Source: Deltaproteobacteria bacterium (GTDB taxonomy: Bacteria > Myxococcota > UBA727 > VGSZ01). Taken from it: DNA of 64,000 nt. Shown in pieces: positions 17,902-27,267 of this stretch. The notes under the pieces were generated by a model. It made no database searches. It saw only the letters and a list, made by a program, of their open reading frames with translations, and was not told the DNA's origin. The stretch's first letter is position 1; each line of letters begins with the position of its first letter. A program made the position numbers and the translations under genes. Location: NCBI GenBank assembly GCA_016177705.1, contig JACOUT010000004.1, positions 124,001 to 188,000 of the forward strand, given 5' to 3'.

Positions 17902-19548
17902 TCAGCGGCACTTTGCCAGGCAGCGCTCGAGAGCCTCGTCGAGCCGGCGCAGCTCGTCGACCGACAGCCCGAGCACGTCGTCCGCGCGCTCGAGCACCGA
18001 GGCGGCGCAGCGCGGACGCGGCTCGCACTCCTTGAGCGCGCGCACCCGATCGCCGAACAAGCGCGGTTTGGCCTCGGGCTTCTTCTGCTTGGCTTTGTGC
18101 GGCGGCCGCGCGTTCGTGATCGGCTGCGCGGCGACGGTCTGCGGATCGGGGGCGAGCGTCGCCGGCGTGAGCGGAGCGCTCGCGACGGCAGGCGCGGTGG
18201 CCGGCTCCTCGACGGGGAGCATGGTGAGCTGGCCGGCCGGGGGGACGAGGGGCGGCAGCGGCGCCGGCACGGTCGCGGTGCGTGGTACCGCCGACCACGC
18301 GGCGATGCCGATCACGCCGGCCGCGAGCGCCGCCGCAGCGGCGAGCCAGTACCGCCGAGCGCGCGGCTCGCGTCGGCGCGGCGCCAGTCGCGCGGTTGGC
18401 GTCGGCAGCGAGGTGGAGAACGGCGTGGGCTCGAGCGCAAGCGTGTCGTGACGCTGGGCCGGCCGCATACCGACGGTGGCCTGCGCGGTGCCCGGCCGCT
18501 CGTCCGCCGTGGCGCCGCCCTCGCTCGCCTCTGCCTGGTAGGCGGTGCGGTCGGGCATGGCCGCTGCGTGCACGACCGAGGGCTCGTGCAGGAGCGTGGC
18601 ACGCGCGTGGAGCTCGCGTTGGCGTTCGCCGGCGAAGAGCTGCTCGAGCAGGGCCGCGGTGTGTGCCGCCGGCTCAGCGACGCCGCGCCCAGCCAGCAAC
18701 TGTCGCAGGCGGTCGCGTAGCTCGGCCGCGCTCGGCCGACGCGCAGCATCGACGTCGAGGCCGGCGCCGATGGCGACCTGGACCTCGACGTCGAGCCCGC
18801 CGAAGCCGGGCGGATCGACCGGCGCGCCGACCGCGAGCAGCGGCGCCACCGCCTCGGGTCGGCGGTCGCCCCAGAAGCGCTGGCCGGTCAACAGCTCGCA
18901 GGCGGTCACGCACGCGGCCCAGATGTCGGTGGCGGGACCGACCGGCTCGCCGCGCGCCTGTTCGGGCGAGATGTAGCGCAGCTTGCCCACGAGTTGCCCG
19001 ACGTGGGTCAGCTCGTCCCGCACCGCGCAGCGCGCGATGCCGAAGTCGATCAACTTGACCGCGCCGTCGAAGGAGACCAGCACGTTCTGTGGGCTGACGT
19101 CGCGGTGCACGACGTGGAGCGGTGCGCCGCTGCGGGGATCGACGGCCTGGTGCGCGTAGTCGAGCGCGTCGAGCAGCTCGGCCGTGAGGTAGATCGCGAT
19201 CGCCTCGGGGACCGCGCCGCCGGCGGCGCGCGCGGCGACGTAGACGGCCATCAGATCGCGCCCCGGCACGTACTCGACCGCGATGTAGGGCGTACCGCCG
19301 TCCTCGCCGACGTCGTAGACGGCCACGATGTTGCGGTGCGCCAACAGCGCCGAGGTGCGCGCCTCGTCGACGAAGCGGCGCGCGGCCACGCGATCGCTCG
19401 CGAACTCGGCGCGCACCGTCTTGACGACGCACAGGCGCGGCGCGCCGTCGTGCGGCTCGTGCGCAAGATAGACCTCGCCCATGCCGCCCGAGGCCAGGTG
19501 ACGGAGCAGCGTGAAGGGCCCGAGCCGGCAGGGCAGCTCGACGGACAT
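17902..19548 (-). CDS. Transmembrane Ser/Thr protein kinase
   Basis: An apparently complete Hanks-type kinase occupies residues about 10-280. It has the glycine loop LASGGMGEVYLA, ATP Lys43, catalytic loop HRDVSPQN (Asp150), DFG Asp168 and SPE. The HRDVSPQN variant is characteristic of myxobacterial kinases. A Pro/Ala/Thr-rich linker leads to a single transmembrane helix at about 400-420. The C-terminal 125 residues are probably periplasmic, with a Pro-rich segment and a basic helical end containing four cysteines. It should phosphorylate Ser/Thr targets in response to an envelope signal; targets are unknown. It is divergent from the next gene with only 37 bp between starts. Confidence 0.93.
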   Translation of the reverse strand: MSVELPCRLGPFTLLRHLASGGMGEVYLAHEPHDGAPRLCVVKTVRAEFASDRVAARRFVDEARTSALLAHRNIVAVYDVGEDGGTPYIAVEYVPGRDLMAVYVAARAAGGAVPEAIAIYLTAELLDALDYAHQAVDPRSGAPLHVVHRDVSPQNVLVSFDGAVKLIDFGIARCAVRDELTHVGQLVGKLRYISPEQARGEPVGPATDIWAACVTACELLTGQRFWGDRRPEAVAPLLAVGAPVDPPGFGGLDVEVQVAIGAGLDVDAARRPSAAELRDRLRQLLAGRGVAEPAAHTAALLEQLFAGERQRELHARATLLHEPSVVHAAAMPDRTAYQAEASEGGATADERPGTAQATVGMRPAQRHDTLALEPTPFSTSLPTPTARLAPRRREPRARRYWLAAAAALAAGVIGIAAWSAVPRTATVPAPLPPLVPPAGQLTMLPVEEPATAPAVASAPLTPATLAPDPQTVAAQPITNARPPHKAKQKKPEAKPRLFGDRVRALKECEPRPRCAASVLERADDVLGLSVDELRRLDEALERCLAKCR

Positions 19549-19585
19549 GGCGCGAGTCTAGCGGCTATCCTCGGCGGCGGACCCG

Positions 19586-20380
19586 ATGGTGGTGGTGGCG
19601 CTCCTCACGATCACGCTCGCCGGCGCGCCGCGCACGGCGGTGGTGGACCTGTCGGTGCCGCCGGTGCCCGCGCTGGCGGCGGCGCTCCGCGAGCTGCCCG
19701 CGCTCAAAGGGGGCGCGCTGAACGCCGCACAGACCGAGCTGATCGTCGCCGACGCCGCCGGGCTCGGCCTGTCCTGCGACTCGGACGACGACGCCTGTCT
19801 GCAAAAGCTGGTGGTGCTGGCGCGCGTCGACCAGTTGATCGCGCTCGATGCCAGCGCCGATGAGGTGCGGCTGGTGCGTGCCTCGGCGGCGGGAGTGCAT
19901 CGCGTTGCCGCGAGGGTTGCAGGCAGCGACGCCACGCGCGCGCGCGTGGCTTGGGGCGCCCTGCAACGCGCCTTGGCGCCGGCACGGCCCCCGGTGCACC
20001 TCGACGAGCAGGCGCGCGCGCCGCTCGTGGAATCGGCGACGGACCGCCCTGCGGAGGCCGCGAGCAGCGACCCGGCAGTCCCCGCCGCGCCGGTCGAGAC
20101 GCCGACCGCCTCGACCGGCGGCGTGACCGCGCCGCTGGTGGTCGGCATGTCCGGCGCCGGCGCCGCGCTCGTGCTCGGCGCCGGCACGGTCGGTGTCTCG
20201 GCGGCGCTGGCGCAGCAATTGCGTGGCACGCAACGCGGCATCCCGCTCGACGACAGTTACGACACGCTCCAGCTCGCCTTCTGGTCGTTGTCGGCAGCGA
20301 CGACGGCGGCCGTGGTCACGAGCGCCGTCGGCCTCGCGCTGTTTCTCACCGACGACGACGGCGCGGCTAGCGCACCGTGA
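19586..20380 (+). CDS. Exported membrane-anchored protein, CDD-x-C family
   Basis: This 264-residue protein has a short N-terminal signal (MVVVALLTITLAGAPR). A globular region at about 20-115 contains the motif CDSDDDACLQKLVVLARVDQL. A Pro/Ala-rich linker follows, then two hydrophobic segments near the C-terminus (about 178-200 and 230-255). The same layout, with a C-x-D-x-x-C-x-x-x-(I/L)-A motif followed by membrane helices, is seen in the protein at 26269-27213, so the two look like distant paralogues. Function unknown. It is divergent from the kinase gene and convergent with the prepeptidase-domain lipoprotein, overlapping it by 14 bp. Confidence 0.7.
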   Translation: MVVVALLTITLAGAPRTAVVDLSVPPVPALAAALRELPALKGGALNAAQTELIVADAAGLGLSCDSDDDACLQKLVVLARVDQLIALDASADEVRLVRASAAGVHRVAARVAGSDATRARVAWGALQRALAPARPPVHLDEQARAPLVESATDRPAEAASSDPAVPAAPVETPTASTGGVTAPLVVGMSGAGAALVLGAGTVGVSAALAQQLRGTQRGIPLDDSYDTLQLAFWSLSAATTAAVVTSAVGLALFLTDDDGAASAP

Positions 20381-21536
20381 AGGCAACGCGATAGGGCAGG
20401 GTGCCGGCGAGCCCAGCCGATCCTTTGGTGACGGCGACGGTCAGCCGCCGATCGGCGAGCGAGGTGTTGGCGGCCGCCTCGTGGCGCGGCACTTCGCCGG
20501 TACCGTCGACGAAGGCACAGGCGTTGAGCGCGCTCGCGGTCGCCAACACCTCGACGCCGCTCTCGTCGAGCAGCGCGATGCGGGTGTTGAACGCGTCGCA
20601 GGTGGTGGCCTCGGCGTTCGGTACCACCTCGGCGCGCAGGCCGCGGCCGGGCGGAACGTCGACGACGTAGAGATCGACGTCCTCGGCGAAGCCGATGGCG
20701 CCGAGCATGGTGGCGTCGAGCCCGTCGACCGCGGCGTGCTCCGCGCGCTCGATGGTGTCGTTCGGCTCGGTCTCGACGCCGCGGTCGTCGAGCACGGTGA
20801 TCTGGGCGCGGTAGCTCGGGATGAACGAGGTGCCGGTGTCCTCCCTGATGCGGATCAAGTGGGGGCGCGCCGCCATGGTGGTGGTCAGCACGGTGCAACG
20901 GCCGTTGCCGTTGTCGTGGGAGCCGCGCAGGAACGCCTCGTCCCACACCTGCGCCACGTCCTCGCGGTGCATGTCGACGATGAAGCCGGTGACGCCGTCG
21001 CAGTCGTCGGCGTCTTCCCGGTTGAAGGTCTCGACGCGGACCACCACCGGCTCGACGGGCGCGAGCCAGAAGGTGTCGTACTCGCTGAACGACTCGCCCG
21101 AGGCCTCGTTGTAGTAGAGCGTGTTGATGCCGGCGGAGAACACGCTCGACGTCGAGATGGTCAGCGAGCCGCTGTCGTTCGGGTAGTCGTTCGGCTCCAC
21201 CTCGCTCACCAGGTCGTCGACGCGGCAGGTGGAGGAGCAGCCGTCGCCGCTCAGCCGATTGCCGTCGTCGCAGTGCTCGCGCCCCTCGGCCACGCCGTCG
21301 CCGCACAGCGTCGCCGGCGCGCGCTCCTTGTCATCGTCCGGGTTACCATCGTCGTCCAGCTCGTGATCGAACCTTGGGTCGTTGCCGTTCAGGCGGCAGA
21401 CGCCGAGCTCGGCGTCACAGCGCTCGTTCGCGGGGCACGCCTCGCCGTGCCGGCAGCTCGAGATGCCGACCGCAAGGTGGCATCCACCGCTCGCAACGAG
21501 CGCGCACAAGAGCAGGGCCACCCAGGCATGCCGCAC
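20367..21536 (-). CDS. Lipoprotein with Cys-rich repeat and two pre-peptidase C-terminal-like domains
   Basis: The GTG at 21536 gives a lipoprotein signal with lipobox VASGGC; the frame extends upstream but the extension is low complexity. Next come a short Cys-rich patch, a CGDG...CDDGN...GDGC-type repeat, and two beta-sandwich units that begin EVEPNDYPND and VETEPNDTIE. The EPN(D/N) opening is typical of pre-peptidase C-terminal-like domains, which are secreted binding modules. No protease domain is present. At 389 residues it is probably a surface binding or structural lipoprotein. Confidence 0.8.
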   Translation of the reverse strand: MRHAWVALLLCALVASGGCHLAVGISSCRHGEACPANERCDAELGVCRLNGNDPRFDHELDDDGNPDDDKERAPATLCGDGVAEGREHCDDGNRLSGDGCSSTCRVDDLVSEVEPNDYPNDSGSLTISTSSVFSAGINTLYYNEASGESFSEYDTFWLAPVEPVVVRVETFNREDADDCDGVTGFIVDMHREDVAQVWDEAFLRGSHDNGNGRCTVLTTTMAARPHLIRIREDTGTSFIPSYRAQITVLDDRGVETEPNDTIERAEHAAVDGLDATMLGAIGFAEDVDLYVVDVPPGRGLRAEVVPNAEATTCDAFNTRIALLDESGVEVLATASALNACAFVDGTGEVPRHEAAANTSLADRRLTVAVTKGSAGLAGTLPYRVAFTVR

Positions 21537-21642
21537 CCTGAGAGCATCGGCTGTAGCGCCTCGATCTCTCTTCCGTTGCCTGGCCGACGCGACCCCGGCG
21601 TACATGGGTGCCGAGGTATGCAGTCGTGTGGGTGCGGGTGCG

Positions 21643-21876
21643 TTAGCGGCGGAAGTCGTCGTCGCGGTCGCGGCCGTCGCGCTCGCGATCGCGCGGCTCG
21701 ATGGCACGTACCTGGATCATGCCTCCGTCGAGCGGCACCAGGTTGAGCTTGAGCGTGACCGAGCCGTCGCGGTTGGTGAAGCCAACCCCGATCTCGGTCC
21801 AGAAGGCCTTCTTCCCTTCCCGATCGCGGATGTGCCAGATGGCGTGCGTCGGGGCGGCGTGCGGTCGGTCACTCAT
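21643..21876 (-). CDS. Small conserved hypothetical protein (77 aa)
   Basis: The ATG at 21876 has a GGGAAG site just upstream. The sequence THAIWHIRDREGKKAFWTEIG followed by a Gly-x-hydrophobic beta pattern (VTLKLNLVPLDGGMIQVRAIE) matches a small beta-rich protein widespread in proteobacteria, for which I know no function. The C-terminus is an Arg/Asp-rich tail (RDRERDGRDRDDDFRR). There is no signal peptide. It lies between the TrmJ-like gene (74 bp upstream, same strand) and the Cys-rich lipoprotein gene. Confidence 0.72.
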   Translation of the reverse strand: MSDRPHAAPTHAIWHIRDREGKKAFWTEIGVGFTNRDGSVTLKLNLVPLDGGMIQVRAIEPRDRERDGRDRDDDFRR

Positions 21877-21950
21877 CGCGTTCTTCCCCTCGTCCCTGCT
21901 CTCGCGGCCAACCTGCACCGGCGATGGCGAAACGCAACAGGGATGATGGG

Positions 21951-22643
21951 TCAAGGGCGCCTGCGCAAGACCCGCAGCATGCCGCGCAACAGCTCGACGT
22001 CGCGCGCGCTCACGTCCATCTTGTCGACGATCTCGCGCATGCGCGGCGCGAAGTCGGCCGCGGTCTGCACGCGAAAGTAGCCCGCGTGCTCGAGGGTAGC
22101 GAGCCACTCCTGCAGGAGCTGCTCGCGGTCGCCGGGCGCCGCGCGCGTCGGCTGCTGCACGAGGGTGGCGAGCGCGAACAACGCGAGCGTGGTCGCCACC
22201 GCGTGGCTCAGGTTCAGGCTCGCTTCGGGGCCCGTGGTCAGCAGGCGCACGGTGCGGTGGCACGCCTCGGCCTCGTCGAGCTTGAGACCGAGCCGCTCGT
22301 TGCCGAACACCAGCGCCACCTTGGCGCCCTCGCCGGGCAAGAGCAGGCGCGCGCGCTCCACCGTCAGCGCCGGGCCGTCGCGCGCCTCGGCGAGCTTGGA
22401 GGAGGTGCCCACCGCCAGCTCGACGTCGGCGAGCGCCTCGGCCAGCGAGGCGAAGCGCGCAGCGCCCGCCAACACCGCCTCCGAGGGGTGCGCCATCATC
22501 ACCGCTTCGCGGCACGCGGCGTCGGCCACCACGTCGACCAGGCGCAGCGCGCAGCCGAAGTTGCCGCACAGCCGCGCCACGCTGCCGAGGTTGAGCGGTC
22601 CCTCGGTGCGCACCAGCACGACGACCAGTCGGTCGAGCGCCAC
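21951..22643 (-). CDS. TrmJ-like tRNA/rRNA 2'-O-methyltransferase (SPOUT)
   Basis: The GTG at 22643 lies two bases past the stop of the upstream gene. The 230-residue protein has the three SPOUT motifs: VRTEGPLNLGSVAR, VFGNERLGL and LNLSHAVA. The C-terminal helical tail (IVDKMDVSARDVELLRGMLRVL) is the one typical of TrmJ, which methylates the 2'-OH of nucleotide 32 in tRNA with S-adenosylmethionine. A related rRNA target cannot be excluded. It is cytoplasmic. Coupling to a large surface lipoprotein gene probably reflects compaction rather than shared function. Confidence 0.85.
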   Translation of the reverse strand: MALDRLVVVLVRTEGPLNLGSVARLCGNFGCALRLVDVVADAACREAVMMAHPSEAVLAGAARFASLAEALADVELAVGTSSKLAEARDGPALTVERARLLLPGEGAKVALVFGNERLGLKLDEAEACHRTVRLLTTGPEASLNLSHAVATTLALFALATLVQQPTRAAPGDREQLLQEWLATLEHAGYFRVQTAADFAPRMREIVDKMDVSARDVELLRGMLRVLRRRP

Positions 22644-22645
22644 CG

Positions 22646-25633
22646 TTAGCCGCCGAGGATCGGCCGGCAGATACACGTGCTCACCTGGCACACCTCGCTG
22701 GCGGTGTCGCACGCGTCGTTGCAGTTGGCCGGGCACAGGCAGGCGCAGGCGCCCTCGTCGGCGACGTGGGTGGCGTCGCAGGCGAGCGCGGCGGCGTCGC
22801 AGACGCAGCCGCACACGCCCGCGTCCCAACGGTAGCCGGCGGCGCAGGTCAGCTCGCCGTCGCAGATGCAGGCGCAGGCATCGAGGTCACAGCGCTCGAC
22901 GCCGGTGCAGCTCGCGCACACCTGGCAGCCGGGCACCGGCGGGTCCGGCACCGGGCTTTGGTCGATCCAGGTGCGGTAGGAGATGGCGATCAGGCTGCCG
23001 AGCTGCGCCGGGTTCGGCCGGCAGTCGCCGAAGAACGCGACCGTGCGCGTGGTCGAGTCGACGTCGAAGCCGTGCTCGCGCGAGCGCGGCACGTCGGCCG
23101 TGTTGCAGGCGCCCATGGTGCTGCCGGCCGCCATCGCGACCTTGACGGTGGAGGTGATCGGGTACTTGTCGAGCACGTAGGGGCTGACGTTGACGAGCGC
23201 CTGATCGAGGATGGCGCCCACCGTGGGCCCGATGGCGTTCAGGTCGCGCAGCGAGCCCTCGATGCCGCCGAAGCGCTGCAACAGCCCGCGCAGCACGTGC
23301 GGCGCGCGCTGCGCCTCGCCGCAGGTCTGACCGACCGGGCAGATGATGCCGCCCATCTGGAAGCTCGCCACGGGCAGCGCGCGATAGAAGGCCTCGAGGG
23401 CGTCGATGCCGGCGCCGGCGCCGGCGTTGTCGTAGAACTGATCGTCGGCGTCACCGAGGAACACGAGTAGCAGGTGCCCGTCCTGCTGCACGTGCACGTC
23501 GTCGGGCGCGGCCTGGGTCGGCAAGAACGAGATCGTCGCTTGCGCGGGGTCCGACAAGATCAGGCGCGCACCGTGCGCGATCTCCTCGCGCGCCTGGTTA
23601 CACACGCCGCCGGCGCCGAACCAGGGCACGTCGTCGACGCCGTCGTTGTCGGCGTCTTGCTGGAACCAGGAGGCGAAGCGATCGAGGTCGCTGGTGAAGG
23701 CGCGGCACTGGTTCTGCGTGGTCTCGCCGCATGCCGCGTTGGTGCAGCCCGAGGCCTGCCCCCCCGGGTTGTAGAAGCTCGAGGTGACGGCGGCGACCCG
23801 GTACTCGACGGTGGCGTTCTCGAGGCGCGCGCGCATCGCCTCCGCGGCAATGCCCACCTGCTCCTGCTCGTCGTTCATCGAGGTCGAGTTGTCGACCGCC
23901 CACAGGATGTCGAGCTGCGCGAAGCCCTGGCTGGTGCGCCGATCGCACTGCACGCCGGTCGAGTCGGGCGCCTGCGCGAGCGCGCTGCCGTCGGCCAGGT
24001 CGCGGCACAGAAAGCCGCTCGGCCCGTCGAACAGCTCGGCCGGCGTGAGCGCCACCAGCGCGACGGTGGTCTGCGCCGAGCGCCGCACCACCTCGGCCTC
24101 GACAGCGAAGCCGTCGGTGGCAGTCGGGTCGTCGGCGACGTCGAAGGCGCCGGCGGCGCCGCCGAGCAGCGCGTTGATGACGGCGTTGGCGCGCGTCTTG
24201 GTGCCGGTGGTGCCGGCCATGCGATAGCTGGCCCGCACGCCCGCATAGCCGTCCCACGTCGTGAAGGTGCGCGTGGTCGGGCTGGTGATGGCGCCGATGC
24301 CGTTCAGCAGCGTGCGCAGCGCCGCCTCGTCCGCGGGCGCGTCGGCGCCGGCCGGCGTGCGCTTGACGGCGACGAAGGCGACGCGCGTGTCGCGGTCGTG
24401 GCCGGCGACGCCGATGGGCAGGTTGGTGCCCGCGTCGCGCAGCGGCACGTGGTCGGCGAAGTCGTTGCCTTCGCGCCGCGGCACCGCCACCTGGAGGTCG
24501 GCCTCGACCACCACGCGCTGCACCAGCGGCACCAGGCTGTCGAGCGCGCACGCCGCCTGCACCACCGGATCGTTGCCGTCGGCCGGATCGTTCGGGTTCA
24601 GCTCGCCGTCGTCGACGCGGCCGTTCTGGTTCGGGTCCTCGGCGCCGTCGGGCACGCCGTCGCCGTCGCTGTCGGGGTCGTTCGGGTCGGTGGTGGTGGC
24701 GCCGTCGCCGTCGCCGTCGAAGGCGGGGCAATCGCCGACCGGCCCGTGCGGCCCGACGCCGAGCTCGATGCCGTCGAGGATGCCGTCGCCGTCGCTGTCG
24801 GCGTTCGAGCGGTTGGTGGTGGTCTCGTCGATGTCGTCGATGCCGTCGCAGTCGGTGTCGGGCTGGAGCGGATCGCTCTCGCCGTCGTCGACGAAGCCGT
24901 CGCCGTCGAGGTCCTCGCCGGCGGCGCACACGCCGGCCACATCCGCGGCGCCGTCGCACAGGCCGTCGTCGTCGGCGTCGGGGTCGTTTGGCGCGGGATC
25001 GACCGCGTCGGCCAGGCCGTCGCCGTCGGCGTCCGGCACCACCGGCACGGGCTCGGGATCGCCGCCGGTGCAGATGGGCGGCACGTCGGCTGGGCCGTCG
25101 CACAGGTCGTCGCCGTCGGTGTCGGGGTTGTTCGGGTCGGTCTCGGTGATGCGGTCGAGCTGGCCGTCGCGGTCGGTGTCTTCGTCGCCGTCGATCAAGC
25201 CGTCGTCGTCGCTGTCGGCGTCGCGCGGGTTGGTAGTGGAGGACGGATCGGCGTCGGGTGCGAAGTCGCCGTCACAGCGCGCCTCGACGCTGCCGGTGCG
25301 GCCGAGCTCCTGGCCGTCTGACAGGCCGTCGTCGTCGCTGTCGGCATCGTTCGGGTCGGTGCTGCCGGGCGGATCGCCCGGGTAGACGGTGCCGAACTCC
25401 TCGGCGTCGGTCAGGCCGTCGCAGTCCGTGTCTTTGTTCGGGTTCTCGGGATCGTTCGGATCGGCCGGACCCGGCTCGCCCTCGCCCTCGCCTTCACCCT
25501 CGCCCTCGCCTTCACCCTCGCCCTCGCCCTCGGCGGGGACCACTGCGCAGCCGTCGCACGCGGCGCCGGCAAGCACGGTGGGGAGCAGCGCGCCGCAGCA
25601 GAGCAGCGCCAGTGCCGCAGATCGGTTCCGCAT
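22646..25633 (-). CDS. Large lipoprotein: Gly-Glu linker, thrombospondin-3 repeats, vWA-like domain, Cys-rich tail
   Basis: This 995-residue protein has a signal peptide with lipobox LAGAAC and a Gly-Glu linker (about 34-53). Roughly twelve calcium-binding Asp-rich repeats of thrombospondin type 3 kind follow (DPNDADSDDDGLSDG, NADSDGDGILDG; about 55-360). Then come a beta/helical region and a von Willebrand A-like domain with a MIDAS-type DNSTS near residue 580. The last 80 residues contain about 20 cysteines in CxC and Cxx(x)C patterns. It is likely a calcium-stabilised adhesin or surface binding protein. Its stop lies 2 bp before the TrmJ-like gene. Confidence 0.88.
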   Translation of the reverse strand: MRNRSAALALLCCGALLPTVLAGAACDGCAVVPAEGEGEGEGEGEGEGEGEGEPGPADPNDPENPNKDTDCDGLTDAEEFGTVYPGDPPGSTDPNDADSDDDGLSDGQELGRTGSVEARCDGDFAPDADPSSTTNPRDADSDDDGLIDGDEDTDRDGQLDRITETDPNNPDTDGDDLCDGPADVPPICTGGDPEPVPVVPDADGDGLADAVDPAPNDPDADDDGLCDGAADVAGVCAAGEDLDGDGFVDDGESDPLQPDTDCDGIDDIDETTTNRSNADSDGDGILDGIELGVGPHGPVGDCPAFDGDGDGATTTDPNDPDSDGDGVPDGAEDPNQNGRVDDGELNPNDPADGNDPVVQAACALDSLVPLVQRVVVEADLQVAVPRREGNDFADHVPLRDAGTNLPIGVAGHDRDTRVAFVAVKRTPAGADAPADEAALRTLLNGIGAITSPTTRTFTTWDGYAGVRASYRMAGTTGTKTRANAVINALLGGAAGAFDVADDPTATDGFAVEAEVVRRSAQTTVALVALTPAELFDGPSGFLCRDLADGSALAQAPDSTGVQCDRRTSQGFAQLDILWAVDNSTSMNDEQEQVGIAAEAMRARLENATVEYRVAAVTSSFYNPGGQASGCTNAACGETTQNQCRAFTSDLDRFASWFQQDADNDGVDDVPWFGAGGVCNQAREEIAHGARLILSDPAQATISFLPTQAAPDDVHVQQDGHLLLVFLGDADDQFYDNAGAGAGIDALEAFYRALPVASFQMGGIICPVGQTCGEAQRAPHVLRGLLQRFGGIEGSLRDLNAIGPTVGAILDQALVNVSPYVLDKYPITSTVKVAMAAGSTMGACNTADVPRSREHGFDVDSTTRTVAFFGDCRPNPAQLGSLIAISYRTWIDQSPVPDPPVPGCQVCASCTGVERCDLDACACICDGELTCAAGYRWDAGVCGCVCDAAALACDATHVADEGACACLCPANCNDACDTASEVCQVSTCICRPILGG
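25475..25532 (-). repeat. Tandem 6-bp repeat encoding poly Gly-Glu
   Basis: Nearly ten hexamers (GAGGGC/GAAGGN read on the minus strand) in the large calcium-repeat lipoprotein, directly after its lipid-anchored N-terminus. Confidence 0.85.
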
Positions 25634-25726
25634 CGGGCCCTCGATTCCTCGCGTGACAGGGCCAGTGTAGCGCGCGCGGCGACGCCCGCGAGCGATCGCA
25701 CGCAGGGGGTCAGCGCCGCTTGGCGC

Positions 25727-26269
25727 TCATTCGCACTTGCTGTCGGTGTTGCAGGTCGTCAGCCCGCCGCCGCAGTCGGTGTGGGCGTCGCAGGTGTCCG
25801 AGCACTCGCCGCCCTTGCACGTGTTGGACAGGCACTCCTCGGGGTGGCCGCACTCGTCACCGGGCTCGCCGAGATCGAGGGCGACGCAGCCGCAGGCGAA
25901 GCGGCCGGGCACGTGGCCCGTGCCGCATGCCGGCCGCTCGAGCGCGACCAGCTCCTCGCAGGAGCAGAACCCTTCTTCGCAGAAGGCGTCGACCGGCATG
26001 CCGAGGTGGGCGCAGTCCTCGTCGGCGGCGCACTCGCTCTTGGAGAACTGCACCTCCGGCATGCAGATGGTCGGGCTCTCCAGGTCGTCCTCGTCGAGGT
26101 GGACGCAGACCAGGCCGGTGAAGCAGTCCGCGGTCTTGTCACAGTCGTTGCCGACGCCGTTGGCGTCGAGGCCGCACACGCAGCGGCCAGCGAGCAGCGC
26201 CACGACGATCGGGGTCAGGCGCAGACACCCGATGGTCGCGCGCGTGCTCCGCGGAGCCGAGGCGTTCAT
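25727..26269 (-). CDS. Secreted cysteine-rich protein
   Basis: The ATG at 26269 overlaps the preceding stop (TGATG); a GTG one codon earlier is also possible. The N-terminal hydrophobic segment (TPIVVALLAGRCVCG) is a signal, perhaps lipidated at Cys. The remaining 145 residues contain about 20 cysteines arranged as short EB/Dickkopf-like modules (CDKTADCFTGLVC, CAADEDC, CEEGFCSC, CGHPEECLSNTC, CDAHTDCGGG). Many disulfide bonds are expected. Such modules are common at the myxobacterial surface; no catalytic motif is seen. Translational coupling to the upstream CDD-x-C family protein suggests they are expressed together. Confidence 0.75.
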   Translation of the reverse strand: MNASAPRSTRATIGCLRLTPIVVALLAGRCVCGLDANGVGNDCDKTADCFTGLVCVHLDEDDLESPTICMPEVQFSKSECAADEDCAHLGMPVDAFCEEGFCSCEELVALERPACGTGHVPGRFACGCVALDLGEPGDECGHPEECLSNTCKGGECSDTCDAHTDCGGGLTTCNTDSKCE

Positions 26270-27213
26270 CACTCCTCCGCCCCTCCCGAATCCATCATCG
26301 ACCAGCCGATGGCGCCGGCGCCGCCGAGGCCGAGCGGGATGCAGGAGCAGCCGATCGGCATCAGCAGGCAGCTGTACCAGTTGGAGGAGTCGTTCGAGAT
26401 GCGTGCAGCGTCGAGCACACCCTGGCGCGTGTCGGTGTTCGGGTCGTTGCGGTAGCGCTGAATGGCGTCGTTGGTGCGCCGCTCGTCGCCGCTCGCCCAG
26501 AAGAAGCCGATGCCGCCGACGGTGGCCGCCACGGCCGAGGCCGCCAGCGCGGCGATGCCGCCGCCGAGCAGCAGGCCGCTGCCGCCGCCCTTCTTCGCGT
26601 CCGGCGGGGGCAGGGTGCCGGAGCCCGCCGTGGTGCCGCCGCCCACGGTCGCCGCCTGCCGGCCGATCACCGGCGCTCTGGCCACGATGTCATCGGCGAG
26701 CAGCTCGGCCTGCGCGGCCAGGCCCTCGACGCCGTCGGCCATAGCGGTGGCCTGCGCGATCACCTTGAGATCGCGCGAGTCGAACAGCTCGACGCGCATC
26801 AGCCAGCGGCCGCCGACCTGCGAGGCGCGCGAGGCGATGACGTAGCGCGCGTCGAGCGCGCCGGCGATCTCGGTCATACACGCGGTGTCGTCGCAGCCGG
26901 CCGACAGTCGATCGGCGGCGGCCGACAGCCGGTCTTTCACCGACGACGACGGGATGACCTCGGCGTCGGATCGGCTCTCCAGCAGCGTCGCCAGCAGATC
27001 GCCAAAGGCGCGCACCTGCTCGAGGTAGGCGGCGTCGGCGCGCGTCTCGAGCACCAGGATGCGCGGCCGCGGCGGCGGCGTCGCCGCGGTGGCGAGCGCG
27101 GGCGCGGGCGCGGGCGTCGGGGGCGCCGCGGCGGGCTCCTTGGCCGTCTGCACGGCGGGGGCAGGCGCGGGGGCCTGCGCGGCGAGCAGCAGGGTGACGG
27201 CGAGCGTCAACAT
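26269..27213 (-). CDS. Exported membrane-anchored protein, CDD-x-C family
   Basis: The ATG at 27213 gives a signal peptide (MLTLAVTLLLAAQAPA) followed by a Pro/Ala linker. Residues about 50-170 have a mixed alpha/beta pattern (RILVLETRADAAY..., EVIPSSSVKDRL) and a CDDTACMTEIAGALDARYVI motif, as in envelope proteins related to LpoB/CsgG-type folds. A Gly-rich stretch and two C-terminal hydrophobic segments follow. It resembles the protein at 19586-20380 in layout and motif. The function is not established; a periplasmic sensor or regulator of envelope machinery is possible. Confidence 0.72.
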   Translation of the reverse strand: MLTLAVTLLLAAQAPAPAPAVQTAKEPAAAPPTPAPAPALATAATPPPRPRILVLETRADAAYLEQVRAFGDLLATLLESRSDAEVIPSSSVKDRLSAAADRLSAGCDDTACMTEIAGALDARYVIASRASQVGGRWLMRVELFDSRDLKVIAQATAMADGVEGLAAQAELLADDIVARAPVIGRQAATVGGGTTAGSGTLPPPDAKKGGGSGLLLGGGIAALAASAVAATVGGIGFFWASGDERRTNDAIQRYRNDPNTDTRQGVLDAARISNDSSNWYSCLLMPIGCSCIPLGLGGAGAIGWSMMDSGGAEE

Positions 27214-27267
27214 CGGGCCTGTTTTCCCACTGTCCACCACTTCGCCGCAACCGCGCCGGGTGCGACG

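Noticed and set aside
23474..25321. 615-codon open frame on the plus strand
   Set aside because: It is antisense to the calcium-repeat lipoprotein. Its repeated Val-Gly pattern only mirrors the Asp-rich coding repeats.
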